Shown in pieces: positions 28,150 through 36,581 of a stretch of DNA of 64,000 bases (the first letter of the stretch is position 1; every line of letters starts with the position of its first letter). The stretch spans positions 1,136,501-1,200,500 of the forward strand of contig NC_009662.1 in the NCBI RefSeq assembly GCF_000010325.1. The letters are read 5' to 3'. The notes under the pieces are model-generated. The model saw only the letters and a program-made list of their open reading frames with translations. It was not told the origin of the DNA and searched no databases. The DNA comes from Nitratiruptor sp. SB155-2. Its GTDB lineage: Bacteria > Campylobacterota > Campylobacteria > Campylobacterales > Nitratiruptoraceae. Both the position numbers and the translations under genes were made by a program.

Positions 28150-29124
28150 TTTGATTCGAATATTATGTAAAATCTTTTTCTTGATAGATTGCAATTTTTC
28201 TGATTTGATAGTTCGTAAAAAATCTTGAATCAACTGAACGCTTTTACTATCGAGTTCATATCGCTTTACAATTTCAAAAAGATCTTGCAGTTTTATTTTT
28301 TGCTCTCGCTTTGATTCTACAATCTCTTGTATCTCCATATAAGGATCAAAGATCCCATAGGTTTTGGCAACCTCCTCCATATCACTGACACAACGGAAAA
28401 AATAGCGTTCATTTTTCGGACCCGTAGCCACACTACCAACGGCAAATCCAACCAAATAGACCTCATCATCATTAAATTCATCGTCGCTTAAGTAGTATTT
28501 GTGATGCATGTGACCAAAAATCTTTTTATTCACAGCAGGTTTGACATAGTTGTAGTTGACAATGGAATAGAGTTCATCCACTGTCGGCAAACGCCAAGAT
28601 CTTCCAAAAAGATGGAGATTCTCGCAGTATTGCTGCGCCTCTTCATAATTGGACTTTTTTGCATCTCGTTTTTTATCGTACGGTTCCCAATAGATTTTGT
28701 TCTTATAGTCTGCCACCATACCGTTTGCAAGCTTTTTAAAATCTTGGTCCAGTTGATGGATCTTTGCTTCATTTGTACAGATGACATACGCTTTCGTATC
28801 TTTTGGTGTAGGTGTAATATCTCCGTCTTGCAGATAAAATGCAAAAGCGGGGATCGCTTTGTTTTGGACAAATATTTCACTCTCGTGACGGATATTTTTC
28901 TCAATTCTTGCCTCACCCAAAGTATTACCGCTCCAATACAGCTTATCTTTTCCAAATCGTTTTACTTGACCTCTGAGTTCAAAAAGCTCCCAAATCTCTG
29001 CTATTCTCCACTCTTTTCCAAGTTTTTTGCACGCATGCAACGCTTCTAAATAGGTGTATGTCCCAGGTATTTCTTTTACTTGGGCAAAAAGCAATATAGG
29101 TACAAAAAGTAGTACAAATTTCAT
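28132..29124 (-). CDS. Exported protein with two DUF1566 (Lcl C-terminal-like) repeats
   Basis: A 330-residue protein with a signal peptide (MKFVLLFVPILLFA), starting at ATG 29124 after AGGGGA; a longer frame upstream lacks a ribosome site. Two similar units can be seen: residues about 25-120 (ALHACKKLGKEWRIAEIWELF ... YVICT) and about 120-245 (EEAQQYCENLH, WRLPTVDELYSIVN ... YFFRCVSD). These match the DUF1566/Lcl_C fold, related to formylglycine-generating enzyme and lectin-like domains. The C-terminal 80 residues are charged and helical. Function unknown; a periplasmic binding or adhesion role is possible. Confidence 0.75.
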   Translation of the reverse strand: MKFVLLFVPILLFAQVKEIPGTYTYLEALHACKKLGKEWRIAEIWELFELRGQVKRFGKDKLYWSGNTLGEARIEKNIRHESEIFVQNKAIPAFAFYLQDGDITPTPKDTKAYVICTNEAKIHQLDQDFKKLANGMVADYKNKIYWEPYDKKRDAKKSNYEEAQQYCENLHLFGRSWRLPTVDELYSIVNYNYVKPAVNKKIFGHMHHKYYLSDDEFNDDEVYLVGFAVGSVATGPKNERYFFRCVSDMEEVAKTYGIFDPYMEIQEIVESKREQKIKLQDLFEIVKRYELDSKSVQLIQDFLRTIKSEKLQSIKKKILHNIRIKSSFFA

Positions 29125-29219
29125 TCTTCCCCTTTTATTATGGATTAGGATATGATACTTTATCAAATTGTAATATCTTTTGATGTACAATTTTCCAAAT
29201 TTCCGATAAGGAACTCTTT

Positions 29220-29597
29220 ATGTTTGGCATGGGTTTTACTGAGATATTGATGATTGCCGTTGTGGCAGTTATTTTTTTGGGACCAGACAAGTTACCGCAA
29301 TTTCTTGTGGATGTAGCCAAGTTTTTTAGAAGCGTCAAACGAGCGGTGAATGATGCAAAAACGCAGCTAGAGCAGGAAGTAAAACTCACTGAACTCAAAG
29401 ACGAAGCTCTCGAATACAAAGAAAAATTCCGTTCAGTTACCGAAGAGATGGGTTCCATCACCGCAGAACTTCAAGAAGATCCTTTGGCGGAAGTGGAAGA
29501 GATCAAATCTGCAATCGAGAGCGAACCGAAACGGGAAGTTGTAAAATTCAAAAAGAAAAAACTGATTGATGAAGATAAGGATCAAGTGAATGTTTGA
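29220..29597 (+). CDS. tatB: Twin-arginine translocase subunit TatB
   Basis: A 125-residue TatA/B-type protein with one N-terminal membrane segment (FGMGFTEILMIAVVAVIFLG), the hinge GPDKLPQF and an amphipathic helix, then a long charged tail. The tail length and Glu at residue 8 favour TatB over TatA. With TatC it forms the receptor for folded Tat substrates. The stop overlaps the tatC start by 8 bases; a TatA gene is not in the window. Confidence 0.9.
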   Translation: MFGMGFTEILMIAVVAVIFLGPDKLPQFLVDVAKFFRSVKRAVNDAKTQLEQEVKLTELKDEALEYKEKFRSVTEEMGSITAELQEDPLAEVEEIKSAIESEPKREVVKFKKKKLIDEDKDQVNV

Positions 29598-30330
29598 AGA
29601 GCTCAAACCCCATTTAGCAGAACTTCGTAAAAGACTCCTCATTATCATCGCAACCCTTTTTGTGATGTTTGTGGTCTGTTTTGGATTTTGGGAACATATT
29701 CTGGATTGGATGATCATGCCTTTGAAACAAGCCCTTCCTCCAGGAAGCAATGTCATCTTTACCAAGGTTGGTGAAGCGTTTTTTACTGCACTCAAAGTCT
29801 CCTTTTTTGCTTCCTTGATCGTGAGCTTACCAGTCATTTTTTGGCAGTTGTGGCTCTTTATCGCTCCAGGACTGTATGAACATGAAAAAAAGCTTGTTCT
29901 TCCTTTCGTGATTGCAGCAACGGGAATGTTTGTTACAGGAGCACTTTTTGCATACTATGTGGTCTTCCCTTTTGGATTTAGCTATTTGATCAATTTCGGC
30001 TCCCAGCTCTTTACCGCACTGCCAAGTATCGGAGAGTATGTGGGATTTTTTACGAAACTGATGATAGGCTTTGGCATCGCTTTTGAACTCCCTGTTATAA
30101 CATTTTTCCTGGCAAAGCTCGGCCTTGTCACAGACGAGAGTCTCAAAAGTTTTTTCAAATATGCCATCATCATCATCTTTTTGGTTGCAGCTCTGCTCAC
30201 TCCACCGGATGTTCTCAGTCAGCTCTTGATGGCTGGGCCACTGGTCATATTATATGGAGTATCGATTCTTATAGCTAAGATGGTCAATCCTGCCCAACCT
30301 GAAGAGGAAGAGGAAGAGGAGAGCGAATAA
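29590..30330 (+). CDS. tatC: Twin-arginine translocase subunit TatC
   Basis: A 246-residue six-helix membrane protein. The N-terminal LKPHLAELRKRLL motif binds twin-arginine signal peptides; FFTALKVSFFASLIVSLPVI, FWQLWLFIAPGLYEHEK and FGIAFELPVI are family stretches. The acidic tail is rich in glutamate. The last base of its stop is the first of queA. Confidence 0.97.
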   Translation: MFEELKPHLAELRKRLLIIIATLFVMFVVCFGFWEHILDWMIMPLKQALPPGSNVIFTKVGEAFFTALKVSFFASLIVSLPVIFWQLWLFIAPGLYEHEKKLVLPFVIAATGMFVTGALFAYYVVFPFGFSYLINFGSQLFTALPSIGEYVGFFTKLMIGFGIAFELPVITFFLAKLGLVTDESLKSFFKYAIIIIFLVAALLTPPDVLSQLLMAGPLVILYGVSILIAKMVNPAQPEEEEEEESE

Positions 30331-31352
30331 TGCTCGATCCCTTGAAGGTGGATAGCTACGACTATCACCTTCCCCCTCACCTCATAGCAAAAGAGCCGGT
30401 GCAACCAGCAGACAGGGCAAAACTGTTAATCTATGATAGAAAAACAGATACTATCACTCATACGATTTTTAAAAATCTTCCACAATTTCTTCCCCAAAAG
30501 ACACATATTGTTTTCAACGATACAAAAGTGATAAAAGCCAGAATTTTTGGCCATAAAAGCAGTGGTGGTAAAATAGAACTGCTCATCAATCGTCCTTTAG
30601 AAAATGAGAGATTCAATGTCTTTATCCGGGGAAAAGTGAAGGTTGGAACAACGCTTCACTTTTCTCAAGGCCTCCAAGCCATAGTAGAAGAGCTGATTGA
30701 AGATGGAACTCGTATCGTCACATTTTATCACGACGAAAAGCGGCTATCCTTTCATGAACTTTTACCGATTCTTGATACAATTGGCTCAATTCCGCTCCCA
30801 CCATATATCGATCGAGCGGCGAAAAAAGAGGATGAAACGAACTATCAGCCAATCTTTGCCAAAAAGGCAGGGGCCGTCGCGGCACCGACCGCATCACTCC
30901 ATTTCACTGAACAGATGCTCAATTCTATGGCAAAAGAGTTTCCATTCCATTTTGTAACGCTCCATGTGGGAGCCGGTACGTTCAAACCCGTGGAAGCCAA
31001 CCTCATCACCGAACACGCCATGCATTCAGAATATTATGAAATCCCCAAAGATACTATTGAAGTGATTGAAAGTGACGAAAAAGTTCTGGCAGTAGGCACG
31101 ACCGTCACGAGAACGATCGAATATTACGTCCGGACGAAAAAAAGCTTTGGAGAGTGTGACCTTTTCTTAAATCCTCTCAATCCCCCCAAAAGAGTCGATC
31201 ATCTTCTTACCAACTTTCATCTGCCAAAATCGACGCTTATTATGTTGGTAGCCTCATTCATTGGACTGGAAACGACCAAAAGAGTCTATCAAGAGGCCAT
31301 TGAAAAAGAGTACCGGTTTTACAGCTATGGCGATGCGATGCTTATCTTATGA
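30330..31352 (+). CDS. queA: S-adenosylmethionine:tRNA ribosyltransferase-isomerase QueA
   Basis: QueA transfers and isomerises the ribosyl group of SAM onto preQ1-tRNA to make epoxyqueuosine. The 340-residue protein has YDYHLPPHLIAKEPV, RAKLLIYDR, VFNDTKVIKARI, PLPPYIDR, YQPIFAKKAGAVAAPTASLH, HVGAGTFKPV and NFHLPKSTLIMLVAS. Start and stop are standard. It is translationally tied to tatC. Confidence 0.98.
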   Translation: MLDPLKVDSYDYHLPPHLIAKEPVQPADRAKLLIYDRKTDTITHTIFKNLPQFLPQKTHIVFNDTKVIKARIFGHKSSGGKIELLINRPLENERFNVFIRGKVKVGTTLHFSQGLQAIVEELIEDGTRIVTFYHDEKRLSFHELLPILDTIGSIPLPPYIDRAAKKEDETNYQPIFAKKAGAVAAPTASLHFTEQMLNSMAKEFPFHFVTLHVGAGTFKPVEANLITEHAMHSEYYEIPKDTIEVIESDEKVLAVGTTVTRTIEYYVRTKKSFGECDLFLNPLNPPKRVDHLLTNFHLPKSTLIMLVASFIGLETTKRVYQEAIEKEYRFYSYGDAMLIL

Positions 31353-31407
31353 TAGATTAAGATCAAGAGACTTATAATTGAAGAGCATCATTGCATAAAG
31401 GATCTAT

Positions 31408-31884
31408 ATGCAACTACTATTTATCAGACATGCTAAGGCATTATCGAGAGAGGAGTGGCAAGAGGATGATCTATTGCGTCCACTCAGCAAAGATGGTATC
31501 AAAAAAGCCAAATTATTTTTCAAAAAATTTCCTTTGATGTTTCAGATCGATGTCATCGTATCTTCTAAAGCTGTGCGTGCAGTTCAAACGGCCAAACTGT
31601 TACAAGAAGTCTATCCCAACGCGAAATACTACGAAACTTCCAGACTCAATCCAGGAGCGACACCACTCAAATATGAAGAGATGATCGAACGGTTCCGAAG
31701 CTATCAAAATGTGGCTTTCATAGGACATGAACCCGATATTTCACAAACAATCTCCCATCTCATCGGATGTGAGGAGGCAAACATCCTTATCAAAAAGGGT
31801 TCAGTGACTCAATTGCAAGGGGATCATATTTTCGAACTTACAGGTATGATCTATCCAAAGCTTTTACGCAACCTGGAGTGCTAA
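31408..31884 (+). CDS. sixA: SixA-like histidine phosphatase
   Basis: A 158-residue branch of the histidine phosphatase superfamily. The phosphohistidine motif is LFIRHAKA (residues 3-10) and the second catalytic histidine is in FIGHEPDIS. SixA in E. coli dephosphorylates phosphohistidine carriers of the nitrogen PTS or ArcB; the partner here is unknown, and I would not assume one. TATAAT at 31373..31378 may be its -10. The next small gene overlaps the stop by one base (TAATG). Confidence 0.85.
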   Translation: MQLLFIRHAKALSREEWQEDDLLRPLSKDGIKKAKLFFKKFPLMFQIDVIVSSKAVRAVQTAKLLQEVYPNAKYYETSRLNPGATPLKYEEMIERFRSYQNVAFIGHEPDISQTISHLIGCEEANILIKKGSVTQLQGDHIFELTGMIYPKLLRNLEC

Positions 31885-32072
31885 TGGAACTCAAAGGCGG
31901 AGATCTTAGCAAAATACTTATTTTTGCTTTTATTGTCTTGGTTGGACTTGTAGGTACCTATCTTGAATTTCGTAAACCGAAAGAGAAAGAAGATCAATTC
32001 GAAATTGATCAAAAAAAGATCAATCAAGAGATCTTGGAGGAGCTTGAAAAACATGAAAATAGCCACATTTAA
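31884..32072 (+). CDS. Small single-pass membrane protein, unknown function
   Basis: A 62-residue protein starting at the ATG that overlaps the sixA stop, with GGAG five bases upstream. One membrane segment (about residues 9-28, ILIFAFIVLVGLVGTYLEF) is followed by a charged coiled-coil-like tail rich in Lys and Glu. Twenty bases overlap the xth start. The tight packing supports it as real; I do not recognise a family. Confidence 0.65.
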   Translation: MELKGGDLSKILIFAFIVLVGLVGTYLEFRKPKEKEDQFEIDQKKINQEILEELEKHENSHI

Positions 32073-32841
32073 CGTCAATTCCATCAATGCCCGACTTGAA
32101 CTGGTCAAAAGATGGTTAAGTGAGAAAAATCCTATCGATATTTTATGCCTGCAAGAGATTAAATGCGAAGAGAATCGTTTCCCTTTCAAAGATTTTGAAG
32201 AGCTTGGCTTTCAGTGTGCCGTTTTTGGTCAAAAAGCCTACAACGGCGTTGCCATCTGTTCAAAATATGGTTTTGAGGAGGTACAAAAAGGGTTTGGCGA
32301 TCCTTTCTGGGATGGACAGAAGCGTTTCATTCAAGCAAAAATCAATGGCACTCACTTCTGCAATGTATATGCTCCTCATGGAGATTTTGATGGTGAAAAG
32401 CACATCTACAAACTGCAGTTTTTTAAACATCTCAAAGAGTATATGACGCAATTCGATCTAAAAAAAGAGAATATTGTAGTTGTAGGTGATATGAATGTGG
32501 CAAGAGAGGATATCGATGTATGGGATGCCGAGCTCCTTCGTAACACAATCGGTTTTATGGACGATGAGCGAGAAGCATTCGAAGATTTTTTATCTATAGG
32601 TCTTGTTGATCTCTTTCGGGAATGCCATCCCGATACGAAACAGTTTACCTGGTGGGATTACAAAAACGGAGCCGTATGGAGAGACGAAGGAATGCGAATC
32701 GACTATATCCTAACTTCACCTGCCATGAAGGAGCGTTGTGAATCGATTGAAGTGGATATGTGGACGAGGAAGAGAAGATCCCCTACTCCAAGTGATCATG
32801 CACCGGTAGTCGGAGTATTTCGTGATCAAAAAAAATTATAA
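32053..32841 (+). CDS. xth: Exodeoxyribonuclease III / AP endonuclease
   Basis: A 262-residue Xth-type enzyme of base-excision repair. It begins MKIATFNVNSINAR, then ILCLQEIKCEE (metal-binding Glu), NVYAPHGD, VVVGDMNVAREDIDV, MRIDYILTSP and the catalytic SDHAPV at the end. I place the start at ATG 32053 because this is where family similarity begins; upstream in-frame codons lie inside the preceding small gene and are basic and low complexity. Confidence 0.95.
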   Translation: MKIATFNVNSINARLELVKRWLSEKNPIDILCLQEIKCEENRFPFKDFEELGFQCAVFGQKAYNGVAICSKYGFEEVQKGFGDPFWDGQKRFIQAKINGTHFCNVYAPHGDFDGEKHIYKLQFFKHLKEYMTQFDLKKENIVVVGDMNVAREDIDVWDAELLRNTIGFMDDEREAFEDFLSIGLVDLFRECHPDTKQFTWWDYKNGAVWRDEGMRIDYILTSPAMKERCESIEVDMWTRKRRSPTPSDHAPVVGVFRDQKKL

Positions 32842-34117
32842 ACATCTTGTCATTCGTTTCACTCAAAACTCAAAAGATCTTTTAAAAGCTTCCAACGATG
32901 TCATAAAATGGAGTGTATTAGCCATAGTTATAGGTATACTCGTTGGCTTTGGAGTGGCCTGGGCATTAAAACTACTGGAGTATTGTATTCAAGAAAGAAA
33001 CATCCATATTCCTTCACTTTTTCTTTTCCTTCCCCTCCTTTTGGGTACCATCTCGTATCTTCTTTTTCGTTTTTACAAAGAGGTCATAGGAGATGGTACC
33101 GAAGAGATTATCAAAGAGGCTATATATAGTGACAGAAAGCTCAATGTTTCTCGATTCTTTCTCAAACAGGTCGCAAATTTTTGCACCATGATTTTTGGAG
33201 GTTCTGTTGGAAAAGAAGCCCCCTCGGCACAAATGGGAGCCTATTTTTCAAAAATCACAGGGAAACTCTTTCATATTCGTACAACAGAACAGATCATTCT
33301 CATTATCACAGGCACGAGTGCAGGGTTTGCCGTAGTATTTGGAGCCCCTATTGCAGCCGGTTTTTTCGCTCTGGAAGCACTTTTTGCCGGTAAGATTTTA
33401 TATCGCGTTCTCGTACCATCCCTCATTTCCAGTTTTATTGCCTATTGGTGCATGCATATAGTCGATATCCATTATATCTACCATCCTGTTACCGTAGGTC
33501 TCGTACCCAATTTTTGGGAGCTTTTCAATATTATAAAAACGGTCTTCGCAGGACTCCTTTTCGGTTTTTTGGCTTATCTGTTTATCGTTCTCATGCAGTG
33601 GTCTGGAAAACTGGCCCTCAGCGAAACGGTCCATCCTTTTTTAAAAGGATTTCTAGGAGGAGTGATTCTTGTAGCCGTTGCCTTTACCTTTGGAGATCAA
33701 TATCTAGGTCTTGGGTTGAGAACGATAGATCTTTCATTGTCGCACGAGACACAGATTGCCTGGTATACACCTTTTATAAAACTCTTTACTACATTTGTCA
33801 CATTAGGAAGTGGAGGAAGCGGAGGGTTTGTTACTCCTATTTTATTTGTTGGTGCAACCTTCGGAAATTTTTTGGGTCACTTGCTCGATTCCAATATATC
33901 CCTCTTTGCAGCGCTAGGATTCGTCTCTGTTCTGAGTGGTGCTACAAATGCTCCAATTGCTTCGACAATTCTTGCAGCGGAGCTTTTTGGCATTGAAACA
34001 GCCCATTTCGCAGCGGTTACATCGATCATTTCATATCTCATATCGAGTAAAAAGTCGGTATTTGACCCTGAGATCTTAGATACCATAGAGCAAAAATTTA
34101 ATCGTCATATTCACTGA
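32822..34117 (+). CDS. ClC-family chloride channel / anion-proton antiporter
   Basis: A 431-residue ClC-family membrane protein with about 10-12 membrane helices. The gating glutamate is in GGSVGKEAPSAQMGAY, and the later GSGGSGGFVTPILFVGA motif forms part of the anion path. At the first selectivity motif (usually GSGIPE) it reads GDGTEE, so the central serine is replaced. No CBS domains follow. The GTG start is six bases after GGAG and overlaps xth by 20 bases. Chloride specificity is therefore not certain. Confidence 0.92.
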   Translation: MIKKNYKHLVIRFTQNSKDLLKASNDVIKWSVLAIVIGILVGFGVAWALKLLEYCIQERNIHIPSLFLFLPLLLGTISYLLFRFYKEVIGDGTEEIIKEAIYSDRKLNVSRFFLKQVANFCTMIFGGSVGKEAPSAQMGAYFSKITGKLFHIRTTEQIILIITGTSAGFAVVFGAPIAAGFFALEALFAGKILYRVLVPSLISSFIAYWCMHIVDIHYIYHPVTVGLVPNFWELFNIIKTVFAGLLFGFLAYLFIVLMQWSGKLALSETVHPFLKGFLGGVILVAVAFTFGDQYLGLGLRTIDLSLSHETQIAWYTPFIKLFTTFVTLGSGGSGGFVTPILFVGATFGNFLGHLLDSNISLFAALGFVSVLSGATNAPIASTILAAELFGIETAHFAAVTSIISYLISSKKSVFDPEILDTIEQKFNRHIH

Positions 34118-34515
34118 CACCGGGCACACACACCCATAATCATAACGGACGATTCAGAAGGCTCAAACCCTTCGGGCAATTCTATCTCAAGGCATTTTGG
34201 TTCATCTACATCATACACTTCTCCACACTTTTGACAAACAAAATGGCTGTGTTTATGCTTCGTTACTTCAAATTTACTTTTTCTGTTAGGGATCTTTATC
34301 TCTTGGATGATCCCGGAATCAAGCATTGTATTGATGTTTTTATAGACAGTAGCCAAAGAGATAGTGACGAATTCCTTCTTTATTTCACTGTAAATATCTT
34401 CGATATCGGCATGCCCTTTTTTATCAAGAATACCCAGCATTGCTACCCGTTGAGGCGTGGATTTGAGTTCTTTACTTTTCAGCATTTCTGTATAGATATG
34501 ATAGCGATTTTCCAC
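34111..34515 (-). CDS. perR: Fur-family peroxide-type regulator (PerR-like)
   Basis: A 134-residue Fur-superfamily repressor. The winged helix (STPQRVAMLGIL, ISLATVYKNINTMLDSGII) is followed by the metal-binding and dimer domain with HKHSHFVCQKCGEVYDV and the terminal CARC pair, a four-cysteine structural zinc site as in PerR. I use the GTG at 34515, preceded by AGGGGG; upstream ATGs would add 12 unrelated residues. It is divergent from a thioferritin-like gene, which supports PerR over Fur. Confidence 0.85.
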   Translation of the reverse strand: MENRYHIYTEMLKSKELKSTPQRVAMLGILDKKGHADIEDIYSEIKKEFVTISLATVYKNINTMLDSGIIQEIKIPNRKSKFEVTKHKHSHFVCQKCGEVYDVDEPKCLEIELPEGFEPSESSVMIMGVCARCQ

Positions 34516-34539
34516 TTTTCCCCCTTTATATTTACTGCA

Positions 34540-34569
34540 TTTATACATCATTCATTACTAGTTTGTCAA
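34540..34569 (-). promoter_or_regulatory. Sigma70-type promoter of perR
   Basis: On the - strand TTGACA (34569..34564) and TATAAA (34545..34540) are 18 bases apart, 25 bases before the GTG start. Confidence 0.65.
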
Positions 34570-34579
34570 AAATTTTACT

Positions 34580-34594
34580 ATATAATTATTTTAT
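34580..34594. promoter_or_regulatory. Candidate PerR box between perR and the thioferritin gene
   Basis: ATATAATTATTTTAT matches 12 of 15 positions of the Bacillus PerR consensus TTATAATNATTATAA. It lies 10 bases upstream of the perR -35 in a very AT-rich region, so a chance match is possible. Confidence 0.4.
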
Positions 34595-34692
34595 TAAGAT
34601 AGAAATAAGAATATTATTTGATAATTTTTTTCTTTAAAATTAATTTTTTTGTAAGTATATTTTAGCAAAAATAGACCCATAAAGGAGAAATC

Positions 34693-35208
34693 ATGGCTCG
34701 TAAAGGGATAAGCATCCTCAAAGGAATAGAAGCGAACGAAATCATAGCGCTACTCAACAAGGCCTATGCCGATGAGTGGCTGGCCTATTATCAATATTTT
34801 ATTGAAGCGAAAGTTGTAAAAGGGATCATGAAAGATGGTGTTGTAGCCGAACTGAACCAGCACGCTGCTGATGAACTGAGGCATGCCACCATGGTGGCAG
34901 ACAGAATTTTGCAACTTGGAGGAGAGCCGCTGTTACATCCAAAAGATTGGTTCATTCATGCAAACTGTGCTTATGAAGCTCCCACAAATCCTAATGTGTT
35001 AAATGTTTTGGAACAAGCCATCAAAGGGGAGCAATGTGCCATTGAAGTCTATAGCCGATTAGCTGAAATCACACAGGGAAAAGATATAGTCACATACGAT
35101 ATAGTGAGCCAGATATTGGCTGATGAAGTGGAGCATGAAGAGGATTTACAAGGACTGTATGAAGATATCCAAGAGTTTATCCATAACATAAAAGGAGAGA
35201 TCCAATGA
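34693..35208 (+). CDS. Dps-like/thioferritin (DPSL-type) ferritin-family protein
   Basis: A 171-residue four-helix ferritin-like protein. Candidate diiron ligands are E28, E61 with H64 (DELRHA), E113 and E145 or E147 with H148 (DEVEHEED). Cysteines C92 (HANCAYE) and C115 (GEQCAIE) sit next to the site, the arrangement of the thermophile DPSL or thioferritin family, dodecamers that oxidise iron with hydrogen peroxide. AAGGAG precedes the ATG. It is divergent from perR and followed with a four-base overlap by a rhodanese gene. Confidence 0.85.
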   Translation: MARKGISILKGIEANEIIALLNKAYADEWLAYYQYFIEAKVVKGIMKDGVVAELNQHAADELRHATMVADRILQLGGEPLLHPKDWFIHANCAYEAPTNPNVLNVLEQAIKGEQCAIEVYSRLAEITQGKDIVTYDIVSQILADEVEHEEDLQGLYEDIQEFIHNIKGEIQ

Positions 35209-36065
35209 AAAAAGTGATCCTACTCTGTTTTTCACTAGCCCTTATTGCAGCTGAGCCTTTCGTTTCCGCCCATTGGCTTAAAAATCATCTGAATGACAAA
35301 AATATCGTCATATTAGATGTATCCAGTCCAAAGCTTTATAAAAAAGAGCATATACCAAAAGCGATCAATGCGCCAATTTCATTATGGCGCAAAAAAGTTG
35401 GCCATCACGCTCTTTTAAAAAATCCTAAAAAATTGGAACGAGTGATACGCTCTCTTGGAATTACCCAAAATTCGCATGTGGTTCTTTATAGTCACCGATG
35501 GGGAAAAGATTTTCTAAAAACGAGCTATACAGCATTTGCATTGGAGGCCATGGGTTTTACCAATAGCTCTATTTTAGATGGTGGATTGGATGCATATCGA
35601 AAAATTGCCAATCTTACAAATAAGAGCCAGACGCCAAAACTGTCTCATTTCAAGGCAACTTTCCATCCTGAACTTATAGCAGACAAATCTATGGTTTTAG
35701 CAAATATCGGTAAAATGCGTATGATCGATGCAAGAAATCCGATTTTTTATTTTGGAGCCGAAAAACAGAAGGTACTCGCAAGAGCCGGCCATATTCCAAA
35801 AGCAACAAGCTATTTTTGGGTTTTTAGCTTCCATGATGAGAAGATCAAAGATCCAAAAGAGTTACATGAAATGCTTATCGATGGATTGGGGCTCGATCCA
35901 GATAGCCCCGTGATCACCTACTGTACCGGTGGACTTGAAACAAGTATGAATTGGTATATCCTTCATCGAGTACTCGGTTTCAGTAAAGTCAGACTCTACG
36001 ATGCGAGTATGAAGGAGTGGGCGAACGATCCGGATACGCCGCTCACAAAATACAAATGGGAGTGA
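35205..36065 (+). CDS. Exported tandem-rhodanese sulfurtransferase
   Basis: A 286-residue protein with a signal peptide (about 1-16) and two rhodanese domains. The C-terminal domain has the catalytic cysteine C240 in TYCTGGLETS. The N-terminal domain has a serine-histidine in the matching loop (YSHRWGKD) and is probably structural. It resembles thiosulfate or 3-mercaptopyruvate sulfurtransferases and should act in the periplasm on reduced sulfur species. It overlaps the thioferritin stop by four bases and precedes the YceI-like gene by three. Confidence 0.9.
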   Translation: MKKVILLCFSLALIAAEPFVSAHWLKNHLNDKNIVILDVSSPKLYKKEHIPKAINAPISLWRKKVGHHALLKNPKKLERVIRSLGITQNSHVVLYSHRWGKDFLKTSYTAFALEAMGFTNSSILDGGLDAYRKIANLTNKSQTPKLSHFKATFHPELIADKSMVLANIGKMRMIDARNPIFYFGAEKQKVLARAGHIPKATSYFWVFSFHDEKIKDPKELHEMLIDGLGLDPDSPVITYCTGGLETSMNWYILHRVLGFSKVRLYDASMKEWANDPDTPLTKYKWE

Positions 36066-36068
36066 AAT

Positions 36069-36575
36069 ATGAAAAAAATAGTCGTAACCGCATTGAGCAT
36101 AGCTTCCCTTTTTGCATCCGAATGCAGTGTACAAAATCTCACATGGACTGCATATAAGACACCTCTAAAACTTGGAGTCACAGGAAGCTTTGACAAAATC
36201 GCTTTTACCCAAGGCAAGCAGTGCCTGGAAGGTGCCAAGGTAACAATAAATAAACACAGCGTCAATACAAAAAATCCAGGACGGGACAGAACATTGGATC
36301 AATTTTTCTTTTCACTTCTCAAAGGAGATATCGTAGCAAAGATTCTTAAAGTTCATGAAAAGAGACTTGATGTTGCCATCACCCTCAATGGCATTACAAA
36401 AACAGTGCCCTTTACCTATACAAAAGATGGAAATCTCATTCAAGCTAAAGGAGTCATCGATATATTCGACTTTCAAGGAAATAAAGCTCTAGCCAGTATC
36501 GCAAAAGCCTGTTTTGACAAACATCAGGGGAAAACCTGGAACGACGTTACACTTACTTTCGAAATCGCTCAATAA
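36069..36575 (+). CDS. YceI-like periplasmic lipocalin-fold protein
   Basis: A 168-residue protein with a signal peptide (about 1-17) and a YceI-type beta-barrel pattern: WTAYKTPLKLGVTGSFDKI, then VTINKHSVNTKNPGRDRTLDQFFF and the final ACFDKHQGKTWNDVTLTFE. YceI proteins bind polyisoprenoids; in vent and polysulfide-respiring relatives their role is unknown. Last gene of the thioferritin-rhodanese-YceI operon and convergent with the ABC1 kinase gene. Confidence 0.78.
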   Translation: MKKIVVTALSIASLFASECSVQNLTWTAYKTPLKLGVTGSFDKIAFTQGKQCLEGAKVTINKHSVNTKNPGRDRTLDQFFFSLLKGDIVAKILKVHEKRLDVAITLNGITKTVPFTYTKDGNLIQAKGVIDIFDFQGNKALASIAKACFDKHQGKTWNDVTLTFEIAQ

Positions 36576-36581
36576 TCATAT

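Noticed and set aside
34621-34692. T-tract region before the thioferritin gene as a curved-DNA regulatory element
   Set aside because: The T runs are not clearly phased at 10-11 bases; general AT-richness explains them.
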